Shown here: positions 1-8,709 of the stretch, one piece after another
Layout: every line of letters starts with the position of its first letter
How positions within the stretch are numbered: position 1 is the stretch's first letter
Source of the DNA: Streptomyces sp. NBC_00525
GTDB lineage: Bacteria > Actinomycetota > Actinomycetes > Streptomycetales > Streptomycetaceae
Reading direction: 5' to 3'
Length of the DNA stretch: 64,000 bases
Assembly (NCBI RefSeq): GCF_036346595.1
Contig: NZ_CP107834.1
Location: forward strand, 2,790,001 to 2,854,000
Translations under genes and position numbers: made by a program
The notes under the pieces: model-generated
Databases searched by the model: none
Told to the model about the DNA's origin: nothing
What the model saw: the letters and a program-made list of their open reading frames with translations, nothing else

Positions 1-230
1 CCACCATCGGCTTCCTCACAGTGGCAGGCTCGTAGATGGCAACAGTCATGCGGTGTGACGGGTGTCACTGAATCAGTTTTGAGAAGGGGGGACTTTACAC
101 CCTTCCTACAACTGGCGAATTTAATATGTGCAATTGCACCCCCCGGAGGGATGTCGTCCGTTTGTCACCGCGACACCCCCCGGCGACCCCCGGTGCTCCC
201 GGCCGCAGACCCCGGACAGCGCGCGGAACC

Positions 231-258
231 GTACCGCGAGGTACGTACCGCGAGGTAC
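231..258. repeat. Two abutting copies of a 14-bp imperfect palindrome
   Basis: GTACCGCGAGGTAC occurs twice head to tail with no spacer (231-244 and 245-258). Each copy is nearly self-complementary, with outer GTACC/GGTAC arms. It lies downstream of bldC and its terminator, in a stretch without a convincing gene. A pair of protein-binding sites for a gene to the left of the window is possible; the function is not known. Confidence 0.5.
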
Positions 259-280
259 GAACCGGGCCGCCGGCGGGCAC

Positions 281-317
281 AAAAAATCGCGCTGGACCCG
301 GCGGAGTCCAGCGCGAT
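281..317 (-). terminator. Rho-independent terminator of bldC
   Basis: A perfect 12-bp stem pairs 286-297 with 306-317 around an 8-nt loop. On the minus strand it is followed by a run of six T (281-286). It sits about 130 nt beyond the bldC stop codon, in the correct orientation to end the bldC transcript. Confidence 0.8.
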
Positions 318-446
318 CGGATGACATGACCCGCTTGGCACGGGTATGGCGCCCGTTGGGGCGGGCGCCCGTCATATGGAGCTATGAGCGGGCAAGCGGG
401 TTGGGGGACCCAAAAGCCCAGGTGTGAAGGGGTGACAGGGGGTTTG

Positions 447-653
447 TCAGCCCTCGCTGCGCTGCTGCGGAATGCCCGCCAGCAGGGCACGGACCTCCGC
501 CTCGCGGTACCGGCGGTGCCCGCCGAGCGTGCGAATGGACGTGAGCTTGCCCGCCTTCGCCCAACGGGTAACCGTCTTCGGGTCCACGCGGAACATCGTG
601 GCAACCTCAGCCGGGGTCAGCAGCGGCTCGGCATCAGGGGTGCGAGCGGTCAT
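447..653 (-). CDS. bldC: BldC, MerR-like developmental DNA-binding protein
   Basis: This 68-residue protein is essentially one winged helix-turn-helix of the MerR/excisionase type. It contains LLTPAEVATMFRVDPKTVTRWAKAGK followed by the wing segment RTLGGHRRYREAEV. BldC of Streptomyces represses premature entry into sporulation by binding direct repeats cooperatively, without the effector domain of true MerR proteins. Length and sequence agree with that family. The ATG at 653 is preceded on the minus strand by a strong GAGGAGG ribosome-binding site. The gene is monocistronic, with its own terminator downstream and about 560 nt of non-coding DNA upstream. Confidence 0.95.
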   Translation of the reverse strand: MTARTPDAEPLLTPAEVATMFRVDPKTVTRWAKAGKLTSIRTLGGHRRYREAEVRALLAGIPQQRSEG

Positions 654-1216
654 GAGCGGCCTCCTCGGGAGAACCGAACCATCTCGGTTCTTTCCTCTAA
701 ATTCTGCACCTTGACCCGCGTTGCCCGAAATGGCGGACGCGGGCCGAGTCGGTTATAGGACGAACGGCTTGTCCTCGGCACTACAACTACACCATCCGTC
801 CAGCCACGTCGGCCAAACCGATGGAATTGCCCTCCCAGGTGTCCATCACCGACGGAAAGCCGATGGACCATGCCATAGCGGACAGTCACACCACCGTGAC
901 GATCAGTCACAGAGCGATCAGGAGTCATCAGACCCCCCATAGCGTGCAATGCTGAGCGATCCGCCCATACATGGACGGATGGAGCCCTCGCCGGACTCCT
1001 TGTCCTATTTTGGCACGAGGGGTAGGGAAGGGCGCAAGGGCCCCGTAAGTGCTATCCATCACGGTTGAGACAAAGGCCCGGTTCGGGACGTAGGTCCCGC
1101 CACCCCCTGCGTCACAGGGGCCACTTCACCCCCACGGGTCACACCGGGAACAGGTTCACACCCTCGCGCAGGAGTGACGCCCAGACCGTCCGGTCTCCTT
1201 TGGGGCGGCTCCGCCC
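654..1216. other. Intergenic region upstream of bldC, no gene seen
   Basis: About 560 nt between bldC and the next minus-strand gene. It should hold the bldC promoter and a long leader. I see no credible gene: the reading frames here are short and lack Streptomyces third-position bias. A small inverted repeat (CCATACATGGACGGATGG, around 963-980) is the only visible structure. Confidence 0.5.
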
Positions 1217-2062
1217 TCAGTTGGCGAACTGACGGTCCCTCACGGCCCGCCAGCGCTCCGCGAGCCGCGCGTACGCCTCGGCGGCCCGCTCCGCGTCCCC
1301 CGCCCGCAGCGCGGCGATGCCCTCCGCCACGTCGGCCGCGCTCCGGTCGTCGCTCAGCTGCCGCTCCGACAGCGCGTGCACCAGCCCGCCGTAGTCCAGC
1401 TCCACCAGCGCGCGCGGATGGAACTCCTCCAGCCACCGCCCGACGTCGACCAGGCCCGTGGTCAGCGGACCCTCGTCCATCGTCTCCCGCAGCGTCCGCA
1501 GCGACCTGGCCAGCCGGCGCCGCGCCTCGACCATCGGCGTCCGGTACCGGAACACCGGCGGCTCCCCGTCCGGCCCGGCCGCCACATGCTCCCGCTCCTC
1601 GTCCGCGAACAGCACGAACCAGCGGACCGGGACCTGCCACACCGCCGACCTGATCCACGGCCGGGCGTCCGGATGGCGCGCCGCCCACCGCTCGTGGTCC
1701 GCCAGCGCCTGGCCGCGCACCACCGGCGGCAGCACCGCGTCCAGCACCGGACCGGGGAACAGCTCCGCCAGCCCGTCCAGCGCCAGCCAGCCCCGCAGCC
1801 GGGTCCGCCACGGGCACACGCACACCACGCCGTCCACCTCGGCCACGAACGCGTCGGCGCTCTCGTGCACCGGCACCCCGGCGGGCGGGGTCGCCGCCAA
1901 GTCGGCCAGCGAGCGCCGGAGTTCGTCCTGCGCCGTGGGCATCCGGTCGCGGGCCGCGTAACGGGTCCAGTGGGCGCGCTCGGGCTCCGGGAAGGCCGCC
2001 AGTGGCTCGTACACCCGGAGGTAGGACGCGTAGGGAACCAGCACCGAAGACACCACCGACAT
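1217..2062 (-). CDS. Conserved actinobacterial hypothetical protein
   Basis: This is a 281-residue soluble protein with no signal peptide or membrane segment and no domain I can name. It is rich in Arg, Ala and Trp. The C-terminal 70 residues look helical ([31 protein letters not shown]), resembling a single TPR-like hairpin. It lies between bldC and vdh, a position held by a conserved hypothetical in Streptomyces genomes. It is divergent from vdh, so the 180 nt between them must carry both promoters. The ATG at 2062 is the first in frame. Function unknown. Confidence 0.75.
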   Translation of the reverse strand: MSVVSSVLVPYASYLRVYEPLAAFPEPERAHWTRYAARDRMPTAQDELRRSLADLAATPPAGVPVHESADAFVAEVDGVVCVCPWRTRLRGWLALDGLAELFPGPVLDAVLPPVVRGQALADHERWAARHPDARPWIRSAVWQVPVRWFVLFADEEREHVAAGPDGEPPVFRYRTPMVEARRRLARSLRTLRETMDEGPLTTGLVDVGRWLEEFHPRALVELDYGGLVHALSERQLSDDRSAADVAEGIAALRAGDAERAAEAYARLAERWRAVRDRQFAN

Positions 2063-2241
2063 GCGGTGATCGTGTCACGGCCGGACCCCCCAGGGGGGTG
2101 ATCCTCGGCACTGGAACAGATCTACGTGGGGGTAGGACTTACGCTCTTGCTCACCGGGCCGTCCCACACGCGGGCGGGCCGGTGGGCCCTCCCCACCTTC
2201 AGGAGGGTCGTTCCGCCGCTTCGTACTTGGGAGTCACCACA

Positions 2242-3333
2242 GTGACCGATGTGACCGGCGCGCCTGTCGATGTCCTGCACACCCTGTTCCACTCGGAACA
2301 GGGAGGACACGAACAAGTCGTCCTCTGCCAGGACCGGGCCAGCGGCCTCAAGGCCGTCATCGCCCTCCACTCCACCGCCCTGGGCCCCGCCCTCGGCGGC
2401 ACCCGCTTCTACCCGTACGCCTCCGAGGCGGACGCCGTCGCCGACGCGCTGAACCTCGCGCGGGGCATGTCGTACAAGAACGCCCTCGCCGGCCTGGAGC
2501 ACGGTGGCGGCAAGGCCGTCATCATCGGCGACCCGGAGCAGATCAAGAGCGAGGAACTGCTGCTGGCCTACGGCCGGTTCGTGGCCTCGCTCGGCGGTCG
2601 CTACGTCACGGCCTGCGACGTCGGCACGTTCGTCGCCGACATGGACGTCGTGGCCCGCGAGTGCCGCTGGACCACCGGCCGCTCCCCCGAGAACGGCGGC
2701 GCCGGCGACTCCTCGGTGCTCACCTCGTTCGGTGTCTTCCAGGGCATGCGGGCCTCCGCCCAGCACCTCTGGGGCGACCCGACGCTGCGTGGCCGAAAAG
2801 TGGGGGTCGCCGGCGTCGGCAAGGTCGGCCACCACCTCGTCGAGCACCTGCTCGCGGACGGCGCCGAGGTCGTGATCACGGATGTGCGCGAGGAGTCCGT
2901 GCGCCGGATCACCGAGCGCCACCCCGAGGTCGCCGTGGCGGCCGACACCGACGCGCTCATCCGCACCGAGGGCCTGGACATCTACGCCCCGTGCGCGCTG
3001 GGCGGCGCCCTGAACGACGACACGGTGCCGGTGCTCACGGCGAAGGTGGTGTGCGGCGCGGCCAACAACCAGCTCGCGCACCCGGGCGTCGAGAAGGACC
3101 TCGCCGACCGCGCCATCCTGTACGCACCCGACTACGTGGTGAACGCGGGCGGGGTCATCCAGGTCGCCGACGAGCTGCACGGCTTCGACTTCGACCGGTG
3201 CAAGGCGAAGGCCGCGAAGATCTTCGACACCACACTCGCGATCTTCGCACGTGCGAAGGAAGACGGCATTCCGCCGGCCGCCGCGGCCGACCGGATCGCC
3301 GAGCAGCGGATGGCGGAGGCGCGTCGCGGCTGA
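2242..3333 (+). CDS. vdh: Valine (branched-chain amino acid) dehydrogenase
   Basis: A 363-residue NAD-dependent Leu/Val/Phe dehydrogenase that oxidatively deaminates L-valine to 2-oxoisovalerate, feeding branched-chain acyl-CoA precursors for polyketides and fatty acids. The N-terminal domain carries the two active-site lysines, in LARGMSYKN (Lys79) and HGGGKAVI (Lys91). The Rossmann domain begins with [11 protein letters not shown]. The GTG at 2242 is chosen over upstream in-frame codons because GGGAG lies 8 nt before it and the resulting N-terminus ([16 protein letters not shown]) matches known Streptomyces Vdh. A strong hairpin follows the stop codon. Confidence 0.95.
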   Translation: MTDVTGAPVDVLHTLFHSEQGGHEQVVLCQDRASGLKAVIALHSTALGPALGGTRFYPYASEADAVADALNLARGMSYKNALAGLEHGGGKAVIIGDPEQIKSEELLLAYGRFVASLGGRYVTACDVGTFVADMDVVARECRWTTGRSPENGGAGDSSVLTSFGVFQGMRASAQHLWGDPTLRGRKVGVAGVGKVGHHLVEHLLADGAEVVITDVREESVRRITERHPEVAVAADTDALIRTEGLDIYAPCALGGALNDDTVPVLTAKVVCGAANNQLAHPGVEKDLADRAILYAPDYVVNAGGVIQVADELHGFDFDRCKAKAAKIFDTTLAIFARAKEDGIPPAAAADRIAEQRMAEARRG

Positions 3334-3358
3334 TCCGCGCCCCCCCGTACGGCCCCGG

Positions 3359-3398
3359 CCCGCCGACCGGCGAGACAAGACTCACGCCGGTCGGCGGG
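3359..3398 (+). terminator. Hairpin downstream of vdh
   Basis: A 14-bp perfect stem (3359-3372 with 3385-3398) around a 12-nt loop, 25 nt after the vdh stop codon. There is no T-run, as is common in Streptomyces, so it may act as a factor-dependent terminator or a 3'-end protector. Confidence 0.55.
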
Positions 3399-3622
3399 TC
3401 GTCGGCCGATAAGAGGTTAAAATCGCAGTTGACCAGCGAGGACGGCGCGTCTCGCGGGTCCGCTTCCGGGGCGCTTGATGCGGGCGGCGTACCGTATGGC
3501 CGCGGAAGCAGGTACCGTTGAAGCACTACAGGCACGGTCTCTCGGCTGAGAGTCCGGTCTGAAACATGAACGCGTGTCAAGACTCTGGGGCCGTCGAGCC
3601 CCGTCACCGAGGGGGTCGAGCC

Positions 3623-3877
3623 ATGGGGCGCGGCCGGGCAAAGGCCAAGCAGACAAAGGTCGCCCGCCAGCTGAAATACAGCACCGGCGGGACGGACCTG
3701 TCGCGTCTGGCCAGTGAGCTGGGCGCATCGACTTCGAGTCAACCACCGAACGCGGAGCCGTTCGAGGATGACGACGAGGAAGATGACCCGTACGCACAGT
3801 ACGCGGATCTGTACAACGACGAGGACGAGGACGAGAACGACCAGTCCGGTCCGTCGTCCAAGCGCCGCGGCGCTTGA
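3623..3877 (+). CDS. DUF3073 family small acidic protein
   Basis: An 84-residue protein with a basic N-terminus (MGRGRAKAKQTKVARQLKYST) and a very acidic C-terminal half (EDDDEEDDPYAQYADLYNDEDEDEND). This bipolar layout is typical of the actinobacterial DUF3073 family, whose function is unknown. The ATG at 3623 is chosen because the family starts with MGRGRAKAKQTKVAR; a longer frame starting at 3566 would add an unrelated extension. GAGGGGGTCGAG just upstream can serve as ribosome-binding site. The gene lies between vdh and the convergent purM and ends in a strong terminator. Confidence 0.9.
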   Translation: MGRGRAKAKQTKVARQLKYSTGGTDLSRLASELGASTSSQPPNAEPFEDDDEEDDPYAQYADLYNDEDEDENDQSGPSSKRRGA

Positions 3878-3896
3878 CCTCGCGCTGACACATCAT

Positions 3897-3927
3897 CCCG
3901 GTCCGGAGCTGCTCCGGACCGGGTTTT
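3897..3927 (+). terminator. Rho-independent terminator of the DUF3073 gene
   Basis: A 12-bp perfect GC-rich stem (3897-3908 with 3912-3923), 3-nt loop, then TTTT. It lies 20 nt after the stop codon on the plus strand. Confidence 0.85.
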
Positions 3928-3978
3928 GTGCTGCCCCGGTTCCGGGCGGTCCCGGACGGGAGGGCGAACGCGGCCGGT

Positions 3979-4008
3979 GAATGGCCGGGCCCGTCGGCCC
4001 GGCCATTC
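3979..4008 (-). terminator. Hairpin downstream of purM
   Basis: A 13-bp perfect stem (3979-3991 with 3996-4008) and 4-nt loop, just beyond the purM stop codon. There is no T-run in either direction. It probably insulates purM from the convergent DUF3073 gene. Confidence 0.6.
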
Positions 4009-4012
4009 CCGC

Positions 4013-5086
4013 TCAGCGTGCGTACGAGCCCACCAGCTCGGCGCCGGTCGTGTGGTCGCCGCGCGCGGTGATCTCACCGGCGACCCAGGAGTCGACGCCC
4101 CGGTCGGCCAGCGTGGTCAGCGCCGCGTCCACGGAGTCGGCGGGCACGACCGCGATCATGCCGACGCCCATGTTGAGCGTCTTCTCCAGCTCCAGCCGCT
4201 CGACCCGGCCGACCGTGCCGACGAGGTCGAAGACCGCGCCCGGCGTCCAGGTGGAGCGGTCCACCGTGGCGTGCAGGTGGTCCGGGATGACGCGGGCCAG
4301 GTTGTTGGCCAGGCCGCCGCCGGTGACGTGGCTGAAGCCGTGCACCTCGGTCGTACGGGTGAGGGCCAGGCAGTCCAGCGAGTAGATCCGGGTGGGCTCC
4401 AGGAGCTCCTCGCCCAGGGTCCGGCCGAACTCCTCGACCTGGCGGTCCAGCGTCCAGCCGGCCCGGTCGAAGACCACGTGGCGGACGAGCGAGTACCCGT
4501 TGGAGTGAAGCCCGGAGGACGCCATGGCGATCACGGCGTCGCCCTCGCGGATGCGGTCGGGGCCCAGCAGGCGGTCGGCCTCGACCACGCCCGTACCGGC
4601 TCCGGCGACGTCGAAGTCGTCCGCGGCCAGCAGGCCGGGGTGCTCGGCCGTCTCGCCGCCCACCAGGGCGCAGCCGGCCAGCACACAGCCTTCGGCGATG
4701 CCCTTGACGATGGCCGCGACGCGCTCGGGGTGCACCTTGCCGACGCAGATGTAGTCGGTCATGAAGAGCGGCTCGGCGCCGCAGACGACGAGGTCGTCCA
4801 CGACCATGCCGACGAGGTCGCGGCCGATCGTGTCGTACACGCCCATGCGGCGGGCGAGGTCGACCTTGGTGCCGACGCCGTCCGTGGCGGAGGCGAGGAG
4901 CGGGCGCTCGTAGCGCTTGAGCGCCGAGGCGTCGAAGAGGCCCGCGAAGCCGCCGAGGCCGCCGAGGCCCGCGACCTCGGGGCGCTGCGTCTTCCTGACC
5001 CACTCCTTCATCAGCTCGACGGCGCGGTCGCCGGCCTCGATGTCGACGCCCGCTGCCGCGTAGGAAGCACCTGTTGTCTCAGACAT
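4013..5086 (-). CDS. purM: Phosphoribosylformylglycinamidine cyclo-ligase (AIR synthetase)
   Basis: A 357-residue PurM that catalyses the ATP-dependent ring closure of FGAM to AIR, step five of purine synthesis. Hallmarks are the N-terminal AAGVDIEAGDRAVELMK, the ATP-binding segment LLASATDGVGTKVDLARRMG, VMDDLVVCGAEPLFMTDY-like residues (here VVDDLVVCGAEPLFMTDY) and VGGETAEHPG. Length is normal for the family. It lies 60 nt downstream of purF on the same strand, so the two are probably co-transcribed in the order purF-purM. PurL, which makes its substrate, is about 5 kb away in a separate operon. Confidence 0.97.
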   Translation of the reverse strand: MSETTGASYAAAGVDIEAGDRAVELMKEWVRKTQRPEVAGLGGLGGFAGLFDASALKRYERPLLASATDGVGTKVDLARRMGVYDTIGRDLVGMVVDDLVVCGAEPLFMTDYICVGKVHPERVAAIVKGIAEGCVLAGCALVGGETAEHPGLLAADDFDVAGAGTGVVEADRLLGPDRIREGDAVIAMASSGLHSNGYSLVRHVVFDRAGWTLDRQVEEFGRTLGEELLEPTRIYSLDCLALTRTTEVHGFSHVTGGGLANNLARVIPDHLHATVDRSTWTPGAVFDLVGTVGRVERLELEKTLNMGVGMIAVVPADSVDAALTTLADRGVDSWVAGEITARGDHTTGAELVGSYAR

Positions 5087-5146
5087 TGCCTGGGATCTTT
5101 CGTGTGGAAATACGGGGCTCGGGGAAGGGCTGCCGGACGGCCCGGA

Positions 5147-6673
5147 TCACGGACGCCGCAGCGCGTCGGACGCCGCGGTCGCCGCGGGGCCCGCCGCCAG
5201 CTCGGTCTCCAGCAGCTGCTTGCCGAGCAGCTCCGGGTCCGGGAGCTCCATCGGGTACTCACCGTCGAAGCAGGCGCGGCACAGGTTCGGCTTGTCGATC
5301 GTCGTCGCCTCGATCATGGAGTCGATCGAGATGTACGCGAGCGAGTCGGCGCCCATCGACGTGCCGATCTCCTCGACGGACATGCCGTTGGCGATCAGCT
5401 CGGCGCGGGTCGCGAAGTCGATGCCGAAGAAGCAGGGCCACTTCACGGGCGGCGACGAGATCCGGATGTGGATCTCGGCGGCACCGGCCTCGCGGAGCAT
5501 CCGGACCAGTGCGCGCTGGGTGTTGCCGCGGACGATGGAGTCGTCCACGACCACCAGGCGCTTGCCCTTGATGACTTCCTTGAGCGGGTTGAGCTTGAGG
5601 CGGATGCCCAGCTGGCGGATCGTCTGGGACGGCTGGATGAAGGTCCGGCCGACGTAGGCGTTCTTCACCAGGCCGTTGCCGAACGGAATCCCGCTGGCCT
5701 CGGCGTAGCCGATGGCGGCCGGGGTCCCGGATTCCGGGGTCGCTATGACCAGGTCGGCGTCGACGGGCGCCTCGGCGGCCAGCCGCCGGCCCATCTCCAC
5801 CCGGGAGAGGTAGACGTTGCGGCCCGCGATGTCGGTGTCGGGGCGGGCCAGGTAGACGTACTCGAAGACACAGCCCTTGGGCTTCGCTTCCGCGAATCGC
5901 GAAGTGCGCAGACCGTTCTCGTCGATGGCGACCAGCTCACCGGGCTCGATCTCGCGGACGAAGCTGGCGCCGCAGATGTCGAGGGCGGCGGACTCCGACG
6001 CGACGACCCAGCCGCGCTCCAGGCGGCCCAGGACCAGCGGGCGGATGCCCTGCGGGTCACGGGCGGCGTAGAGCGTGTGCTCGTCCATGAAGACCAGCGA
6101 GAAGGCGCCCCGCACCTGGGGAAGCACCTGGGCGGCGGCCTCCTCGATGGTGAGCGGCTTGCCGTCGTCGTCGGTCTGGCCGGCGAGCAGGGCGGTCACC
6201 AGGTCGGTGTCGTTGGTCGCGGCGACCTGGGTGGCGCGGCCGTCCTTGCGCGGGAGGTCGGCGACCATCTCCGCGAGCCGGGCCGTGTTGACCAGGTTCC
6301 CGTTGTGGCCCAGGGCGATCGAGCCGTGCGCGGTGGCACGGAACGTCGGCTGCGCGTTCTCCCACACCGAGGCACCGGTGGTGGAGTAGCGGGCATGACC
6401 GACCGCGATATGGCCCTGGAGCGATCCCAGGGAGGTTTCGTCGAAGACCTGCGAGACCAGTCCCATGTCCTTGAAGACCAGGATCTGGGACCCGTTGCTC
6501 ACTGCGATGCCCGCGGACTCCTGTCCACGGTGCTGCAGGGCATACAGTCCGAAATAGGTGAGCTTGGCGACCTCTTCGCCCGGAGCCCAGACACCGAAGA
6601 CGCCGCAAGCGTCCTGGGGGCCCTTCTCTCCGGGGAGCAGGTCGTGGTTGAGTCGTCCATCACCACGAGGCAC
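5147..6673 (-). CDS. purF: Amidophosphoribosyltransferase
   Basis: A 508-residue enzyme for the first committed step of purine synthesis, converting PRPP and glutamine to phosphoribosylamine. It starts with a short propeptide ending at the Ntn nucleophile Cys23 (DACGVFGVW), followed by the glutaminase domain (HIAVGHARYSTTG, GHNGNLVN). The phosphoribosyltransferase domain has the PRPP loop RLVVVDDSIVRGNTQ. Four cysteines (GCVFEY, WPCFFG and LCRACF) suit the oxygen-sensitive 4Fe-4S cluster of the Bacillus-type enzyme. I chose the GTG at 6673, giving MPRGDGRLNHDLLPG, over the first in-frame start 41 codons upstream because it matches the Streptomyces N-terminus. Confidence 0.95.
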   Translation of the reverse strand: MPRGDGRLNHDLLPGEKGPQDACGVFGVWAPGEEVAKLTYFGLYALQHRGQESAGIAVSNGSQILVFKDMGLVSQVFDETSLGSLQGHIAVGHARYSTTGASVWENAQPTFRATAHGSIALGHNGNLVNTARLAEMVADLPRKDGRATQVAATNDTDLVTALLAGQTDDDGKPLTIEEAAAQVLPQVRGAFSLVFMDEHTLYAARDPQGIRPLVLGRLERGWVVASESAALDICGASFVREIEPGELVAIDENGLRTSRFAEAKPKGCVFEYVYLARPDTDIAGRNVYLSRVEMGRRLAAEAPVDADLVIATPESGTPAAIGYAEASGIPFGNGLVKNAYVGRTFIQPSQTIRQLGIRLKLNPLKEVIKGKRLVVVDDSIVRGNTQRALVRMLREAGAAEIHIRISSPPVKWPCFFGIDFATRAELIANGMSVEEIGTSMGADSLAYISIDSMIEATTIDKPNLCRACFDGEYPMELPDPELLGKQLLETELAAGPAATAASDALRRP

Positions 6674-7018
6674 GCCACCGAGTGTAGGGGAGATCGACCA
6701 CTGGTCCGAATTGGGGATGCCGCGCCGGACCGCCGGGAAAGCCCCTCCGGAACACGGTTCCACCCCCTCCCCCGCAGTCACGCGCAGTGACCACAACCCG
6801 TCCCTGATCTACGCGCGGCAACCGCCGCAGGGCAGGCGACACCCGGATCACCGGCCACCGGGCGACCGTTTCCGGCCACCGTACGCATCGGTCTCCGGCC
6901 CGCTTCGTGGCGCTGAGTGAAGCGGTCGGCGGGTGCCGGACGGGAACGGGGCGAACGGTCTTTTCGTGGCGAGCCTCACACCGCGCCCGCCCGGAATGCG
7001 GCATCTGGGTGGCGCCGG
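6674..7018. other. Intergenic region upstream of purF, no gene seen
   Basis: About 345 nt between the purF start and the stop of the next minus-strand gene. It presumably contains the purF promoter. The short element CGGCCACCG occurs twice (around 6850-6857 and 6873-6881), but no riboswitch-like structure or gene is evident. Confidence 0.4.
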
Positions 7019-7819
7019 TCAGCCCATCAGGGGCAGCAGGTCCGACAGGTCGGCGCGCTCGCCACTGGCGGAGACCTTCGCCGCTTCGACCTCGCGCGCC
7101 CATTCCGTACGCCCGGTGGCCAGCCGAATCCAGGTGAGCGGGTCGGTCTCGACGACGTTGGGCGGGGTGCCGCGCGTGTGGCGCGGGCCCTGAACGCACT
7201 GCACCACGGCGTACGGCGGCACCCTGACCTCCACCGATCCGCCGGGCGCCCGCTCGGCCAGCGCGTCCGCGAGGAGCCGGCTGCACGCGGCGAGCGCCTG
7301 CCGGTCGTACGGGACGCGGAGCCCGGTCGCCGCGTTGAGGTCGTCGGTGTGGACGACCAGCTCCACGGTGCGGGTGACCAGGAAGTCGCCGAGGCGCATC
7401 GCCCCCACGCGGGTGGCCAGCAGCCGGTCGTCGGAGGCGCCGGGGACCGCGGCCTCGAACCGGGCGGCGACCTCCGCGTACAGCGCGTCCAGGTCGGGAT
7501 GGGCGGCGGCCCGCGCGGCGGTGTCGTCCGCGATGGCCGGGGCACGGGAGGCCGTGGTGAACGGCCACTCCAGAAGGGACACCTCGGGTTTGGCCAGGGC
7601 CGGGGCGGGAAGCTCAAGCGTCCGGCTGACGTGGTCCAGGGCCATCGTGAGGTGGGCGGCCAGCTCGCGCACCGTCCAGTCGCCGAGGCCGCTCGGCGCG
7701 GCGAGCTGCTCCGGGGTCAGGGTGCGCACGGCATCCCGTACGTGCGTGAACTGGGCGAGGACCGCGGCGCGGGTCCTGGCCGGGTCGTAGCGACGGGCTC
7801 GCTTCTGCGAAGGCGGCAT
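7019..7819 (-). CDS. Maleylpyruvate isomerase-family, mycothiol-dependent-type protein with sterol-carrier C-terminus
   Basis: 266 residues. The N-terminal half has the DinB/MDMPI four-helix fold signature ([35 protein letters not shown]), in which the W and H of [12 protein letters not shown] are the usual metal- and mycothiol-site residues. The C-terminal part ([14 protein letters not shown] to [15 protein letters not shown]) resembles the bacterial SCP2-like sterol-carrier domain. Members are cytosolic and act as mycothiol-dependent isomerases or transferases; the substrate here cannot be inferred. The gene is monocistronic, in the conserved slot between purF and the TetR/MFS pair. The ATG at 7819 is the first in frame. 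Confidence 0.8.
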   Translation of the reverse strand: MPPSQKRARRYDPARTRAAVLAQFTHVRDAVRTLTPEQLAAPSGLGDWTVRELAAHLTMALDHVSRTLELPAPALAKPEVSLLEWPFTTASRAPAIADDTAARAAAHPDLDALYAEVAARFEAAVPGASDDRLLATRVGAMRLGDFLVTRTVELVVHTDDLNAATGLRVPYDRQALAACSRLLADALAERAPGGSVEVRVPPYAVVQCVQGPRHTRGTPPNVVETDPLTWIRLATGRTEWAREVEAAKVSASGERADLSDLLPLMG

Positions 7820-7947
7820 GCGGGGAGCCTACGTCCCGGCACCGACAGGCCGGCCGGGCCGGCGGGGCCGGCGGGGCGCTGGGCGGCGTTCCCGCCGGGG
7901 CGGCGTTCCCGTTCTCCGTCAGGTCGGGCCGGCGGCCCGCTCCCCCG

Positions 7948-8586
7948 TCAGCTCCGGGTCGCGTAGTCGCCGAGGCCCTTTTCCAGCAGGTCGAAGGCCC
8001 GGTGGGCCAGGACGACCGCGTCGGCGGCGACCGCGGCGGACGGTTCGCCGGCCAGCAGGCGCCTGCGGTTCTCGGTGAGCAGCGCGTTGCGGGTGCCGAG
8101 CAGCTGGCAGGCGACGATGCGCGCCATGGCCGGGTCCTCGCCCTCCTCGATCAGCGCCTCGGTGAGCCGGTCCTGGGTGCGCACGAAGAAGGAGTGGGCG
8201 CGGGCGAGCAGCGCGGGCGTCTCCATGATCAGCCGCACGATGCCGAGCGCCACCGGAGAGTCGCCCATGCCCACCGAGGGGTCGTGGCGCTCGACGGCCT
8301 CGACGAACTGCCGGCGCAGCGCCGCGACCGCCGACTCGCCGGGAGCCCGCTCCCGTACGACCCGCGCGGCGTCGTCCGCGTGCTCCTCCAGCGGCGAGAA
8401 GACCAGGTCTTCCTTGCAGTCGAAGTAGTTGAAGACGGTCATCTTCGATACGTCGGCGGCGTCGGCGATCTCCGCGACGGAGACATGGTCGAACCCGCGC
8501 TCGGAGAACAGCTTCGTGGCGGCCGCCAGCAGGCGGCGCCGGGTCTCGATCTTCTTGCGCTCGCGCAGGCCCATGCCCTCGGTCAT
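7948..8586 (-). CDS. TetR-family transcriptional regulator
   Basis: A 212-residue repressor. The N-terminal HTH is LLAAATKLFSERGFDHVSVAEIADAADVSKMTVFNYFDCKEDLVF (about residues 14-58), followed by an all-helical ligand-binding domain. I start it at the ATG at 8586 (MTEGMGLRERKKIETRR); a frame from 8706 would add 40 residues that overlap the divergent promoter. It is transcribed divergently from an MFS exporter with 123 nt between the starts, the classic arrangement of a drug-responsive repressor controlling its own gene and the pump. Confidence 0.93.
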   Translation of the reverse strand: MTEGMGLRERKKIETRRRLLAAATKLFSERGFDHVSVAEIADAADVSKMTVFNYFDCKEDLVFSPLEEHADDAARVVRERAPGESAVAALRRQFVEAVERHDPSVGMGDSPVALGIVRLIMETPALLARAHSFFVRTQDRLTEALIEEGEDPAMARIVACQLLGTRNALLTENRRRLLAGEPSAAVAADAVVLAHRAFDLLEKGLGDYATRS

Positions 8587-8606
8587 AACCTCACTGTACC
8601 AGGATG

Positions 8607-8630
8607 AAGATTTATCCGAGATGAAAACTT
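8607..8630. promoter_or_regulatory. Candidate TetR operator overlapping the MFS gene -35
   Basis: An AT-rich imperfect inverted repeat lies between the divergent tetR and MFS genes, with 7 of 12 positions paired and outer arms AAG.TTT/AAA.CTT. Its right edge overlaps a TTGACT hexamer (8629-8634) that could be a -35 box, with GACAGT 18 nt further on as a weak -10. The position is right for autoregulation, but the symmetry is modest, so this is a prediction only. Confidence 0.4.
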
Positions 8631-8709
8631 GACTCAGTCCATAAATAACCGCGACAGTGGGAGCACCACGGTGGTGCGCCTCGGCACCGCCCGGGGAGGG
8701 GGCCATGCC

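Noticed and set aside
55..427. Several short overlapping ORFs at the left end
   Set aside because: They lie in the bldC 3' region with terminator and palindromes, lack Streptomyces codon bias and ribosome-binding sites.
1..446. Riboswitch or leader RNA near TTAATATGTGCAATTGCACC (120-139)
   Set aside because: Only a short palindrome (GTGCAATTGCAC) is visible, without a larger conserved fold.
3926..6790. 954-residue plus-strand open frame opposite purM and purF
   Set aside because: A high-GC shadow frame; both real genes are certain on the minus strand.
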